Assembly: GCA_949296855.1 (NCBI GenBank)
Contig: CASFRN010000157.1
Span: 1-61,735, forward strand
Length of the DNA stretch: 61,735 nucleotides
Origin: an uncultured Bacteroides sp.
Lineage (GTDB): Bacteria > Bacteroidota > Bacteroidia > Bacteroidales > Bacteroidaceae
Direction of reading: 5' to 3'
In this document: positions 1 to 8,188 of the stretch, piece after piece
Layout of the letters: each line of letters begins with the position of its first letter
Numbering within the stretch: position 1 is the stretch's first letter
The notes under the pieces: model-generated
The model's database searches: none
Told to the model about the DNA's origin: nothing
Seen by the model: the letters and a program-made list of their open reading frames with translations, nothing else
Made by a program: the position numbers and the translations under genes

Positions 1-112
1 GTGTGTGCTTTGGGCGATTTTTTGGTCCTTTCCGCTTCTGTTCTTCGTCAGATAGCCCGCTATCTTCCTCATCACAGAAGTGGAAATGCCTCAAAAACTC
101 ATCCCAAATCAT
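1..112 (-). CDS. N-terminal fragment of a probable IS-encoded protein (transposase?), cut by the window edge
   Basis: On the minus strand an ATG at 112-110 opens 37 codons that continue past position 1. The protein starts MIWDEFLRHFHF and goes on with an acidic, then Lys/Arg-rich stretch (CDEEDSG, EEQKRKGPKNRP). An in-frame stop lies shortly upstream of the ATG. The identical fragment occurs at 61625-61735. I do not recognise a domain in this short piece; the transposase call rests on its repeat setting. Confidence 0.5.
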   Translation of the reverse strand, partial: MIWDEFLRHFHFCDEEDSGLSDEEQKRKGPKNRPKHT

Positions 113-138
113 CGCACGATAAATTCAAAACAGTTTCT
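1..138 (-). mobile_element. End of an insertion sequence, left-hand copy
   Basis: Positions 2-138 are an exact inverted copy of 61599-61735 (137 bp, no mismatch); identity stops at 139/61598. Seen from inside the window, each copy starts with AGAAACTGTTTTG and soon contains an ATG whose frame runs off the window. A sharply bounded repeat that carries the start of a gene is what an IS end looks like. I cannot name the IS family, because only the first 37 codons are visible. Confidence 0.75.
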
Positions 139-199
139 AATTCTTTCAGAAAAAAAGAAGAGATAGTTTTGCGTCGAAATTGAACGTAAACTATAAAAG

Positions 200-1396
200 A
201 TGGAATTACAGACAAACCGGACATTCGCTGCCGATTTATCAGGCATTCTCAGCGAATGGGATTTTGTGAAGCGGACGGCATTAGCCATGTGCCTCATTTT
301 TCTTTCGTGTGGAAGCGGAATAGCGCAAGTGCATAATACGTTGGATATGAAATTCCGTTCGCGTGCCTTGCTCGATGCGGCCGTTTCGGGTTATGGCAAA
401 GAAGACACACAGGGCTATTATCGGTTAGAAGATTTCCGGATCGGGTTTAAAGCGGCTTACGGACAATGGGAAGCGAAAGCCGATATCGGATTGGGAGGAG
501 GGAAAGTGGCAATCAAGGATTTGTTGCTGAACTATCATTTCAAGAACGGTGTGCTTTCGTTCGGAAACGCATACGAACCCTTTTCATTGGATATGCTGAT
601 AAGCACAGCCGATTTGCGTTTTCATCAGTCGGCTGCGTCTGTATTAGCCTTTACAGATAGCCGGAAATTAGGTGCTGCTTATCATTTCTATACAGATTCG
701 TGGTATCTTGCTACGGGAATTTATACCCATAATGACATCAATAAGATAGGAAACGGCCAGAAGAATGCCTTTGTGTCGACTTCTCGTGCCGTATGGCGCA
801 AGCAAGGGAAAGCCCATCGGTTGATTCATGTAGGAGGGGCTTTTTCTTTTCGGACGAAACAAGTCAATACCGAAGAACCGCCTGTGGGCACGGCAGATAG
901 CGAAGGGGTTACGTCGATGTTTCCTGCTCCGTTGCTTAAAGCGGAGATACCCAATTTGGGAACAGAGGTGAAAGGAGCAATCGAAGCACTTTATACGGCT
1001 CCCCGCTGGATGGTTCAGGCAGAATATTATTTCGACCGGCTGAACCGTACAGATAGTAAGAAGGCTTATCGTCCGCATGGAGGATATATCCAAGGCGGTT
1101 TCCTCTTGAAAGGCAGCGGATTCGGATACGATGCGATGTATGGCATACCAAGCCGTCCTGCCACTCCACAAGCCATTGAGTTGGTTATCCGATTGAATTA
1201 TACGGATATGAACGATAATCGTGCGGGCATTTATGGAGGCAAGGAGGCCGACTTCTCATTAGGGGTAAATTGGTATATCAACCAATATTTAGGCGTGAAG
1301 CTGAACGGTAGCTATGTATGGGTAGGAGAGCATTGCAACGCATTCTACCAAAAAGATTTCTTCTTGGCACAACTGCGGTTGCAATACATCTTTTAA
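200..1396 (+). CDS. Phosphate-selective porin (OprP/OprO-like) outer-membrane protein
   Basis: The protein has 398 residues from ATG 200. A signal peptide (VKRTALAMCLIFLSCGSGIAQ) begins at residue 23, so the GTG at 266 may be the real start, giving 376 residues. The mature part alternates hydrophobic and polar residues with many Tyr, Phe and Trp and ends in LRLQYIF, a terminal-aromatic barrel signature. Patterns such as FRIGFKAAYGQWEAKADIG resemble the Porin_O_P family of trimeric anion channels. The gene starts about 60 bp from the IS boundary, so its native promoter or 5' end may have been altered. Its last bases overlap the stop of the convergent C11 peptidase gene. The substrate is not predictable. 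Confidence 0.75.
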   Translation: MELQTNRTFAADLSGILSEWDFVKRTALAMCLIFLSCGSGIAQVHNTLDMKFRSRALLDAAVSGYGKEDTQGYYRLEDFRIGFKAAYGQWEAKADIGLGGGKVAIKDLLLNYHFKNGVLSFGNAYEPFSLDMLISTADLRFHQSAASVLAFTDSRKLGAAYHFYTDSWYLATGIYTHNDINKIGNGQKNAFVSTSRAVWRKQGKAHRLIHVGGAFSFRTKQVNTEEPPVGTADSEGVTSMFPAPLLKAEIPNLGTEVKGAIEALYTAPRWMVQAEYYFDRLNRTDSKKAYRPHGGYIQGGFLLKGSGFGYDAMYGIPSRPATPQAIELVIRLNYTDMNDNRAGIYGGKEADFSLGVNWYINQYLGVKLNGSYVWVGEHCNAFYQKDFFLAQLRLQYIF

Positions 1397-2640
1397 TTTC
1401 CCCACACGGCTTGATACCACGATATAGCGGAGCGGTAATAGGCATTCCATCGGGTGTTGTCTACAGCGTCAGGAATGTACATACCAATTCCGCAATATTT
1501 TTCTTCATCTCTTAATACCGAACCGTATGGATTAGCATTGCTATTTGTAATGCAGCTTTTTGTAAGTACGGTTTGGTTTAAAATCTGTTGGAAAGAATCT
1601 GGAAGGATACCTTCGTTTAATTGGCGGATAAGGTCTGCTACATCAAATGAGAAATAGCTGAATTGATCAACCCCGTATTGTTGGATTGCATGAAGTGACA
1701 AGTTTTCCAATAATGATGCTTTAGATGTTATTTCTTCCCGAATTGCAGCGGCAAAAGCATCCATTTGTGTGCAATCTACTACGGCGTATGTGCCCCATTG
1801 ATTCAATTCTTTGTTGAAATCAATAATGTCATTACATAGTTGCTCAAAATTAATATCATCTTTATACAAATTTGTCAATATGCGATGATAAGGATATCCA
1901 GCATAAGGAGTTTCCATTACTGAAGCAATGCAATAGTGAGTTGCTTTACGCAATTCGTAGCATACTTCTGCTGTTTGCATCATACAAGCATCGAAAAGAA
2001 TAAAGTCAAGATTACCAGGGAAACATGTTTCTATGACATCTGCAAATTCAGGAATATTGATGGAATTGCGCTGAGCTCCGTCTTGACCAAATGAGAAAGT
2101 CGAGATAGAAGTATTTAATGCAGGCATCCAACTGGTAGCATGGGACGCAAATATAATTCCATAACTTTCGGCTGGAATTATATTTTTCATCATCTGAAGG
2201 TTAGCTGACATCACATCTATATCTGTTGCTATCCCTGGTATTGCTTCATATATATGGGCAACGTTTACAATATTACTTAATGTTATATCATTTCCTTGTA
2301 ACGCAGGCATACCATTGATATTACCGTTTCCATCTGTGGCAAAAAGTAAAATCTCAGGTTCTTTAATATAGTCGTTTTTACTTGCGTTTGGCTTATAATA
2401 GACTATTAATGTACATGAGTCTTTTGAAGTTGCTAAACCTTCATACATCCATTTTAGATTAGCTTGTATTCCTCCTTCTTTCTGAGTATTAGGGTCAATA
2501 AGTGTATCCAAGTTGTTATTGGCTATCAGATAAGCAAGTATCGCCCGTCTGGCTTGTAAAGGCGGTTCGTGTTCTGGAATTTCGTCCGAACATCCTGTTA
2601 GGATGAAAAAGGACAGGATGTATAGAAACAGCTTTTTCAT
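1393..2640 (-). CDS. Clostripain-family (C11) cysteine peptidase lipoprotein
   Basis: This 415-residue protein starts with MKKLFLYILSFFILTGCSDE, a lipoprotein signal with Cys about 17. It is probably anchored to the outer membrane or exposed on the surface. Family C11 catalytic landmarks are visible: His in FASHATSW (about residue 164) and Cys in FDACMMQ (about 217). C11 enzymes cut after basic residues. The ATG at 2640 is preferred over an upstream TTG because it follows the previous stop by 2 nt and opens the signal peptide directly. It forms an operon with the small exported protein upstream. The stop overlaps that of the convergent porin gene. Confidence 0.8.
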   Translation of the reverse strand: MKKLFLYILSFFILTGCSDEIPEHEPPLQARRAILAYLIANNNLDTLIDPNTQKEGGIQANLKWMYEGLATSKDSCTLIVYYKPNASKNDYIKEPEILLFATDGNGNINGMPALQGNDITLSNIVNVAHIYEAIPGIATDIDVMSANLQMMKNIIPAESYGIIFASHATSWMPALNTSISTFSFGQDGAQRNSINIPEFADVIETCFPGNLDFILFDACMMQTAEVCYELRKATHYCIASVMETPYAGYPYHRILTNLYKDDINFEQLCNDIIDFNKELNQWGTYAVVDCTQMDAFAAAIREEITSKASLLENLSLHAIQQYGVDQFSYFSFDVADLIRQLNEGILPDSFQQILNQTVLTKSCITNSNANPYGSVLRDEEKYCGIGMYIPDAVDNTRWNAYYRSAISWYQAVWGN

Positions 2641-2642
2641 AA

Positions 2643-3050
2643 TCAATATAATATGGCTTTTTCGAACTTGAATTCAGGGTTTACGTCAATAAGCACCAAG
2701 GTGTTTCCTTTTTGGTATTTTTCTTTCAGCTTATTGAGTTCTTTTTGTACGTTCTTTTTCTTCTTATCGTAGTAGACGAAGCAAGTGCGGTTCTTGCCGT
2801 TTTCGTTTTGCTCCAGGTATTCTTTCAACTGGATGCTGTATTGTGCGCGTCCTAACAACAGCCCGTCGCCGCCCACAGCGGCACTGTCTACAAACTGGAT
2901 GTCTGTGAAATACACCAGCGAATCACTAAACGAAGCGGATACGCCAGCGATATATACGCCATACTTGTTTTTGTCTTTCGGCGACTTGGCTAAAGCCGGA
3001 ATTACAATAGATGCGGTAAGCAAAAAGCAAAGCAGTTTAATTTGTCTCAT
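2643..3050 (-). CDS. Small exported protein of unknown function
   Basis: The protein has 135 residues, with an N-terminal signal peptide (MRQIKLLCFLLTASIVIPALA) and a likely cleavage after ALA. The mature part is Lys-rich, with a central basic stretch (YYDKKKKNVQKELNKLKEKY) and a hydrophobic end (LVLIDVNPEF). I do not recognise a domain. It lies 2 nt upstream of the C11 peptidase gene and is surely co-transcribed, so a role tied to that peptidase (inhibitor, chaperone or partner) is possible but unproven. Confidence 0.7.
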   Translation of the reverse strand: MRQIKLLCFLLTASIVIPALAKSPKDKNKYGVYIAGVSASFSDSLVYFTDIQFVDSAAVGGDGLLLGRAQYSIQLKEYLEQNENGKNRTCFVYYDKKKKNVQKELNKLKEKYQKGNTLVLIDVNPEFKFEKAILY

Positions 3051-3135
3051 AAGTTTTCAGGTTTTGTGAAGCAAAAGTAAGCATTTGCGGGCATATATGG
3101 AAACTCCTGCAACGGAATTAACATAAAAAAATAAA

Positions 3136-3201
3136 GAATGAAGAATGAAGGTTGAAAAAGTCCGCCTTACGGACATTCCTCATCCTCCGTTCTTCATTCT
3201 C
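3136..3201. terminator. Hairpin at the rpoD 3' side
   Basis: The GAATGAAGAATGAAGG arm at 3136-3151 pairs imperfectly with CCGTTCTTCATTC near 3187-3199. A smaller GTCCG/CGGAC hairpin (3160-3174) sits inside. It belongs to the AATGAAG hairpin family that also occurs at 9164-9212 and 50002-50078. A terminator role for rpoD is inferred. Confidence 0.5.
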
Positions 3202-3226
3202 GTTCAATTCGGAAACCGATGTCTGT

Positions 3227-4087
3227 TTATCCTAAATAAGATTTGAGCAGTTTGCTACGTGAGTTTTGTCTTAATCTTCTGATAGCTTTTTCCTTAATTT
3301 GGCGCACGCGTTCGCGTGTCAATCCAAATTTATCGCCAATTTCTTCCAACGTCATTTCTTGCGTTCCAATACCGAAAAACATCTGGATAATCTCCTTTTC
3401 TCTGTCGGTTAACGTAGAAAGCGCTCTGTCGATTTCCCTCGAAAGTGATTCATTCACCAAGGAGCGGTCTGCCATAGGGGAGTCGTCGTTCACCAGCACA
3501 TCCAGCAGGCTGTTGTCTTCTCCTTCTACAAAAGGGGCGTCTACGGAGATATGGCGCCCGGACACTTTCAGTGTGTCCGAAATCTTGTCTACCGGAATCT
3601 CCAACTCGTCTGCCAACTCTTCGGGAGACGGACGGCGTTCGTTTTCTTGTTCGAATTTAGAGAAAGCTTTGCTGATTTTATTCAGCGAACCTACCTGGTT
3701 AAGCGGTAGCCGCACGATACGTGATTGCTCAGCCAATGCTTGCAGGATGGACTGCCTGATCCACCATACGGCGTAACTGATGAATTTGAAACCACGGGTC
3801 TCGTCAAATTTCTCTGCCGCCTTAATCAAGCCTAAGTTCCCTTCGTTTATCAAGTCGGGAAGGCTCAGGCCTTGGTTTTGGTACTGTTTGGCTACTGATA
3901 CTACAAATCGCAGGTTGGCACGTGTAAGTTTCTCTAACGCCGCGCGGTCGCCTTTGCGAATACGCTGAGCGAGTTCCACTTCTTCCTCTACCGTAATCAG
4001 GTCTTCGCGTCCGATTTCCTGCAGGTATTTGTCCAAAGAGGCGCTCTCTCGGTTAGTGATACTTTTGGTAATCTTAAGTTGTCTCAT
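3227..4087 (-). CDS. rpoD: Housekeeping RNA polymerase sigma factor (RpoD/SigA, short Bacteroidota form)
   Basis: The protein has 286 residues, the usual length of the Bacteroidota primary sigma, which lacks the long region 1.1 and non-conserved domain of E. coli sigma70. Region 1.2 ([11 protein letters not shown]) is followed by region 2 with [18 protein letters not shown] and the melting segment [13 protein letters not shown]. Region 3 and region 4 come next, the latter with the -35-type helix-turn-helix [20 protein letters not shown]. This sigma recognises TTTG (-33) and TAnnTTTG (-7) boxes, which recur through the window. A TATCTTTG box lies upstream on the minus strand at 4109-4116. Confidence 0.97.
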   Translation of the reverse strand: MRQLKITKSITNRESASLDKYLQEIGREDLITVEEEVELAQRIRKGDRAALEKLTRANLRFVVSVAKQYQNQGLSLPDLINEGNLGLIKAAEKFDETRGFKFISYAVWWIRQSILQALAEQSRIVRLPLNQVGSLNKISKAFSKFEQENERRPSPEELADELEIPVDKISDTLKVSGRHISVDAPFVEGEDNSLLDVLVNDDSPMADRSLVNESLSREIDRALSTLTDREKEIIQMFFGIGTQEMTLEEIGDKFGLTRERVRQIKEKAIRRLRQNSRSKLLKSYLG

Positions 4088-4108
4088 TATTTATACCGAA
4101 TTTGGGAA

Positions 4109-4116
4109 CAAAGATA
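4109..4116 (-). promoter_or_regulatory. -7 box of the rpoD promoter
   Basis: On the minus strand this reads TATCTTTG, an exact match to the Bacteroides -7 consensus, 21 nt before the rpoD start. No convincing -33 TTTG is seen at the usual spacing. Confidence 0.55.
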
Positions 4117-4262
4117 AGAAAAAATTCTGATACGACTGCACCTTCTTTAAGAAAGATTAAACAAATATGGTGTCTTCATGGCCTTTATCGTGAAAGCAGG
4201 TTTAAATGCCTTTTGTTTGCAGCTTCTATTATTTTCAGGCTTCATATAGCTGCCATTCGAAC

Positions 4263-4323
4263 AAGATTAATAATCTTCCGGCTGTAAGGTTAATAATCTT
4301 CACGCTGCAAGGTTAATAATCTT
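4263..4323 (-). repeat. Three-unit phased palindrome array (23-nt period), copy 1
   Basis: Three near-palindromic 15-mers AAG(A/G)TTAATAATCTT start at 4263, 4286 and 4309, separated by the 8-mers CCGGCTGT and CACGCTGC. The period is exactly 23. Read on the minus strand, core and spacers match the array at 24628-24688, so the two are one family in opposite orientation. It sits between rpoD and dinB. Function unknown. Confidence 0.75.
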
Positions 4324-4356
4324 ACAAAAGGGGCAGTTATATGGCTGGGGCGGCGC

Positions 4357-5457
4357 TTATGTTTCAAACTTCAGCTGAAGCTGTATCCATCGAGGCCCGG
4401 AGGCGGGCGGAAGGGCAGGGGAGTCTTCTTTGGGATTGGAGACGGAAAGCCCTAAGAGACGGATGGGGTGGGTCTGGTAGTCTACGTTGGCAAGCAGGCG
4501 TTTGGCGAGGGGTAGGATTTCTTTCAGCGTGTGAAGCGGAGTGCCGGTGCTCAGGCTTCGGGTGATTTGGGTAAAGTCGTGGAATTTGACTTTCAAGGTG
4601 AGGGTGTTTCCGCGGAAGTCTTTCCGCTCCAGGCGTTCGCACAGTTCGCACGCCACGTGATAGAGTTCGATGATGACGGCGGCCTTGGTCGAAATGTCTT
4701 TCTCAAGCGTATGTTCGCATCCGATAGACTTGCGTATTCGTGTGGGTTCTACAGGCCTGTCATCGATGCCGCGCGCGAAATCATAATAGATTTGTCCGGA
4801 TTTCCCGAACTGGCGGGTAAGCATCTCCAGCGAGCATTCCCGAAGTGTTTTCCCGTTATAAATGCCTAACGTATGCATCTTTTGTGCCGTAACGGGTCCT
4901 ACTCCCCAAAACGATTCGATGGGCAGACGGTCGATAAATTCTTGTGCTTGGGCAGGATGGATGGTGCACAACCCGTCGGGCTTGCGCAGGTCGGACGCTA
5001 CCTTGGCAAGGAATTTGTTATAAGAAACGCCTGCCGAAGCCACGAGGTGTAGTTCTTCGCGGATGCTTTGCTTGATTTCACGGGCAATGTCTACCGCCAG
5101 TTCGATGCCCCGTTTGTTCTCCGTGACATCCAGGAAAGCTTCGTCGAGCGAGATGGGTTCGATGAGGTCGGTATACCGGCGGAAGATTTCGTGTATCTGT
5201 GCCGACACTTCTTTGTACACTTCCATCCGCCCTTCAACGAAATGCAGGCCGGGGCATAGTTTCATGGCTTTTACCGATGACATGGCTGAGCGCACGCCGT
5301 ACTTACGGGCTTCGTAGCTGGCTGCCGCTACTACGCCCCGTTTCTCGGCATGGCCTACGGCGACGGGCTGCCCTTTCAGTTCGGGGTGGTCGCGTTGTTC
5401 GACGGACGCATAGAAAGCGTCCATGTCGATATGGATGATTTTTCGCTCGGTTGTCAT
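4357..5457 (-). CDS. dinB: DNA polymerase IV (Y-family translesion polymerase)
   Basis: The protein has 366 residues. The palm motifs IIHIDMDAFYASVEQRD (metal-binding Asp) and ISLDEAFLDVT (catalytic Asp-Glu) are intact. They are followed by the thumb helix-hairpin-helix (IESFWGVGPVTAQKM) and the little-finger domain. The start at 5457 puts the MTTERK methionine immediately before the first palm strand; an upstream ATG would add a spurious 25-residue tail. A minus-strand TAAATTTG at 5478-5485 is a candidate -7 box. Pol IV copies past damaged bases with low fidelity. I see no beta-clamp motif with certainty at the C terminus. Confidence 0.95.
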   Translation of the reverse strand: MTTERKIIHIDMDAFYASVEQRDHPELKGQPVAVGHAEKRGVVAAASYEARKYGVRSAMSSVKAMKLCPGLHFVEGRMEVYKEVSAQIHEIFRRYTDLIEPISLDEAFLDVTENKRGIELAVDIAREIKQSIREELHLVASAGVSYNKFLAKVASDLRKPDGLCTIHPAQAQEFIDRLPIESFWGVGPVTAQKMHTLGIYNGKTLRECSLEMLTRQFGKSGQIYYDFARGIDDRPVEPTRIRKSIGCEHTLEKDISTKAAVIIELYHVACELCERLERKDFRGNTLTLKVKFHDFTQITRSLSTGTPLHTLKEILPLAKRLLANVDYQTHPIRLLGLSVSNPKEDSPALPPASGPRWIQLQLKFET

Positions 5458-5497
5458 AAAGTAAACGTTTCTTCGTGCAAATTTAATGAAAGTTTTG

Positions 5498-5505
5498 TAC
5501 TTTTG
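5498..5505 (+). promoter_or_regulatory. Candidate -7 box for tsaC
   Basis: TACTTTTG fits TAnnTTTG and lies about 95 nt before the tsaC start, close to the divergent dinB box at 5478-5485. A transcript from here would carry the 5518-5578 hairpin in its leader. The -33 box is weak. Confidence 0.4.
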
Positions 5506-5517
5506 TGCGACTGATTG

Positions 5518-5578
5518 AACGCAGAGGCGCAAAAGTGCGTAGAAATATCATGGCTTTGCGCTTTTGCGCCTCTGCGTT
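5518..5578. repeat. GCGCAAAAG-family hairpin in the tsaC leader
   Basis: An 18-bp perfect stem is formed by AACGCAGAGGCGCAAAAG at 5518-5535 and its complement at 5561-5578, with a 25-nt loop. Relatives occur at 11940-11976, 44147-44260 and 47634-47673. Confidence 0.7.
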
Positions 5579-5599
5579 TGACATTAAAAAATAGGTATT

Positions 5600-6166
5600 A
5601 TGATGAAAGAAGAAATCAAGAAAGCGTGTGACGTAATGTATAAGGGGGGCGTGATTCTTTACCCCACCGATACCGTATGGGGCATCGGGTGCGATGCTAC
5701 AAATGAGGAAGCCGTAAGGCGGGTATATGAAATCAAGCGCCGGGCAGATAGCAAGGCGATGCTGGTTTTGGTGGATAGCCCGGTGAAGGTGGATTTTTAT
5801 GTACAAGATGTCCCTTCCGTGGCATGGGACTTGATAGACTTGACAACCAAGCCTTTGACTATCATTTATGACGGAGCGCGCAATTTAGCTCCCAACTTGC
5901 TTGCCGAAGACGGGAGTGTAGGCATACGGGTGACCGGCGAAGCGTTTTCGAAAGAGCTTTGCTTCCGGTTCCGCAAGGCGATTGTGTCTACTTCCGCCAA
6001 TATCAGCGGCGAGCCTTCTCCGGCGGTCTTTAGCGAGATAAGCGAAGAGATAAAGAATGCGGTCGATTACGTGGTGGACTACCGCCGGGAAGAGACGGGA
6101 CATCCCAAACCCTCCAGCATCATTAAGTTGGGCAAAGGAGGAGAGGTGAAGATTATCCGCGAATAA
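5600..6166 (+). CDS. tsaC: L-threonylcarbamoyladenylate synthase (Sua5/YciO/YrdC family)
   Basis: The 188-residue protein makes threonylcarbamoyl-AMP from threonine, bicarbonate and ATP, the first step of the tRNA t6A37 modification at ANN-decoding tRNAs. The YrdC-fold signatures GGVILYPTDTVWGIGCDA near the N terminus and VSTSANISGEPSP near residue 135 are visible, together with KRRADSKAM for substrate binding. The length fits the single-domain TsaC form without the Sua5 C-terminal domain. It is followed by the ClC gene after a repeat array. Confidence 0.93.
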   Translation: MMKEEIKKACDVMYKGGVILYPTDTVWGIGCDATNEEAVRRVYEIKRRADSKAMLVLVDSPVKVDFYVQDVPSVAWDLIDLTTKPLTIIYDGARNLAPNLLAEDGSVGIRVTGEAFSKELCFRFRKAIVSTSANISGEPSPAVFSEISEEIKNAVDYVVDYRREETGHPKPSSIIKLGKGGEVKIIRE

Positions 6167-6180
6167 GTGTTGTCTTCGGT

Positions 6181-6258
6181 GCATATAACTCCATGGGCTT
6201 ACGGAGATAGATGCATCGGCTTGCGAAGATAGCTTCATGGAGCAATGAAGCTATATGC
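6181..6258. repeat. Three-unit phased dyad array (22-nt period) between tsaC and the ClC gene
   Basis: Units of about 19 nt followed by ATA start at 6188, 6210 and 6232. The third unit is a clean hairpin with GCTTCAT/ATGAAGC arms. The whole is bracketed by GCATATA (6181-6187) and its complement TATATGC (6252-6258). The design is the same as the arrays at 4263 and 24628, but the sequence is different. Confidence 0.55.
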
Positions 6259-6288
6259 GTTTTTGAGGAACTATAAATTAGACAGGAC

Positions 6289-8088
6289 ATGAAGATTTCT
6301 GAAGAAAGGTTTGATGTGCTCCAGCGTTTCATCACGTGGCGCGAGAAGCACATCAAAGATAAACAATTCATTCTGATATTGAGCTTGTTGGTGGGCGTGT
6401 TTACGGCACTGGCGGCGTATGTATTGAAGTTTTTGGTAGAATATATAAAGGAATTGCTTACCGATTGGTTCAACCCGATGGAAGCCAACTGGCTGTATTT
6501 GGTATATCCTGTGGTAGGTATTTTCATTACGGGCTTGTTTATCCGGAAGGTGGTGCGCGATGATATCAGCCACGGTGTGACCAAGATTCTGTATGCCATT
6601 TCGCGTAAGCAGAGCCGCATCAAGCGGCATAATGTGTGGTCTTCGGTCTGTGCCTCTGCCATTACCATCGGTTTTGGCGGTTCGGTAGGAGCGGAAGCCC
6701 CGATTGTGTTGACGGGCTCGGCTATCGGTTCCAATTTGGGAAGTATCTTCCGCTTAGACCATAAAACCCTGATGCTCTTGGTGGGATGCGGTGCCGCAGG
6801 AGCGGTTTCGGGCATCTTCAAGGCTCCTATTGCCGGGTTGGTGTTTACGTTGGAAGTGCTGATGATAGACCTTACGATGGCTTCTTTGCTTCCGTTGCTG
6901 ATTACCAGTGTCACGGCGGCTTCGGTATCTTACGTATTGACCGGTACGGAGGCGATGTTCCAGTTCCATCTCGATTATCCGTTTTCACTGGAACGCATTC
7001 CGTATGCTATTGCGCTGGGGGTGTTTTGCGGGTTGGTGGCGTGGTATTTTACCCGTGCGATGAACTGGATAGAAAATATTTTCCGTCGTTATTCCAGTCC
7101 GTATGTGAAGTTTGTCATCGGCGGCACGATGCTGAGTGTCTTGATATTCCTTTTCCCGCCGCTTTACGGTGAAGGGTATGACACGATTTCGTTGTTGCTG
7201 AACGGGACGACCGAAGCGGAATGGGATACCGTGATGAACAATTCGCTTTTTTACGGGAACTCCCATTTGCTGGTTCTGTATTTGTTGTTGATTATCCTGT
7301 TTAAGGTATTCGCTTCGAGCGCGACCAATGGAGGAGGCGGATGTGGCGGTATCTTTGCGCCGAGTTTGTTCCTAGGGTGTATCGCGGGCTTTGTGTTTTC
7401 TTATGTGTGCAATGAGTTCCACATCGGCAATACGTATATTCCGGAAAAGAATTTTGCCTTGATGGGTATGGCGGGATTGATGTCGGGCGTGATGCACGCT
7501 CCGCTGACGGGTGTGTTCCTGATAGCCGAACTGACAGGAGGTTATGATTTGTTTCTTCCGCTGATGATTGTATCGGTATGTGCTTATTTGACCATCATCG
7601 TGTTCGAGCCGCACAGCATTTATTCCATGCGTCTGGCAAAGAAGGGTGAATTGATTACGCACCATAAAGACCGGGCGGTATTGACCTTGATGAACATCGA
7701 AAGCATCGTGGAGACCGATTTCCTGAAAGTGCGTCCCGATATGGACTTGGGCGAAATGGTGAAGGCTATTTCCCAGTCGCGGCGTAACTTGTTCCCGGTG
7801 GTAGATGTGAACGATGAACTGATTGGCATTGTAGAGTTGAACGATATCCGTAACATCATTTTCCGCCAGGAGTTGTATCACCGCTATCGGGTGGACGGCT
7901 TCATGAAGATGCCTAAGGCGCGTATCGTCAATACTGATTCGATGGAGGAAGTGATGCAAAAGTTTGACGGCACAGGGGCGTGGAACCTGCCTGTAGTGGA
8001 CGAGGCGAACCATTACATAGGTTTCGTTTCGAAATCGAAGATGCTGAACACCTACCGCCAAGTGTTGGTAGACCTTTCGGCGGAATAA
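6289..8088 (+). CDS. ClC-family chloride channel/antiporter with C-terminal CBS pair
   Basis: The protein has 599 residues. An N-terminal cytoplasmic segment is followed by about 10-12 hydrophobic helices (residues about 30-455). The ClC filter elements include FGGSVGAEAP (about 130-140), whose Glu aligns with the gating glutamate of GREGP, and GIFKAPIAG (about 178). Two CBS domains (about 475-595; RRNLFPVVDVNDELIGIV and GAWNLPVVDEANHYIGFV) may bind nucleotides and set activity. It probably moves chloride, perhaps in exchange for protons; the gating glutamate favours exchange but does not prove it. It lies between tsaC and fmt, same strand. Confidence 0.9.
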   Translation: MKISEERFDVLQRFITWREKHIKDKQFILILSLLVGVFTALAAYVLKFLVEYIKELLTDWFNPMEANWLYLVYPVVGIFITGLFIRKVVRDDISHGVTKILYAISRKQSRIKRHNVWSSVCASAITIGFGGSVGAEAPIVLTGSAIGSNLGSIFRLDHKTLMLLVGCGAAGAVSGIFKAPIAGLVFTLEVLMIDLTMASLLPLLITSVTAASVSYVLTGTEAMFQFHLDYPFSLERIPYAIALGVFCGLVAWYFTRAMNWIENIFRRYSSPYVKFVIGGTMLSVLIFLFPPLYGEGYDTISLLLNGTTEAEWDTVMNNSLFYGNSHLLVLYLLLIILFKVFASSATNGGGGCGGIFAPSLFLGCIAGFVFSYVCNEFHIGNTYIPEKNFALMGMAGLMSGVMHAPLTGVFLIAELTGGYDLFLPLMIVSVCAYLTIIVFEPHSIYSMRLAKKGELITHHKDRAVLTLMNIESIVETDFLKVRPDMDLGEMVKAISQSRRNLFPVVDVNDELIGIVELNDIRNIIFRQELYHRYRVDGFMKMPKARIVNTDSMEEVMQKFDGTGAWNLPVVDEANHYIGFVSKSKMLNTYRQVLVDLSAE

Positions 8089-8105
8089 GAAATGATTGAA
8101 ATTCA

Positions 8106-8158
8106 CACAGATTACACAGATTAAATAAAGATCCATCTTATAATCCGTGTAATCTGTG
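8106..8158. terminator. CACAGAT-family hairpin between the ClC gene and fmt
   Basis: An 18-nt arm CACAGATTACACAGATTA (8106-8123) pairs with 8141-8158 with one mismatch. Related hairpins lie at 26734-26818, 34460-34538, 37150-37252 and 60200-60267. It overlaps a GTG that would otherwise extend fmt upstream. Confidence 0.6.
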
Positions 8159-8188
8159 GTGAGAGAAAAACATAAACAAGAAAGTAAT

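Noticed and set aside
668-1171. 167-codon frame antisense to the first porin
   Set aside because: Low-complexity, Arg/Ser/His-rich product mirrored from a clear barrel gene; no promoter.
4263-4323. Repeat-spacer array as a CRISPR
   Set aside because: The repeats are only 15 nt, the spacers are 8 nt and conserved between arrays, and no cas gene is present.
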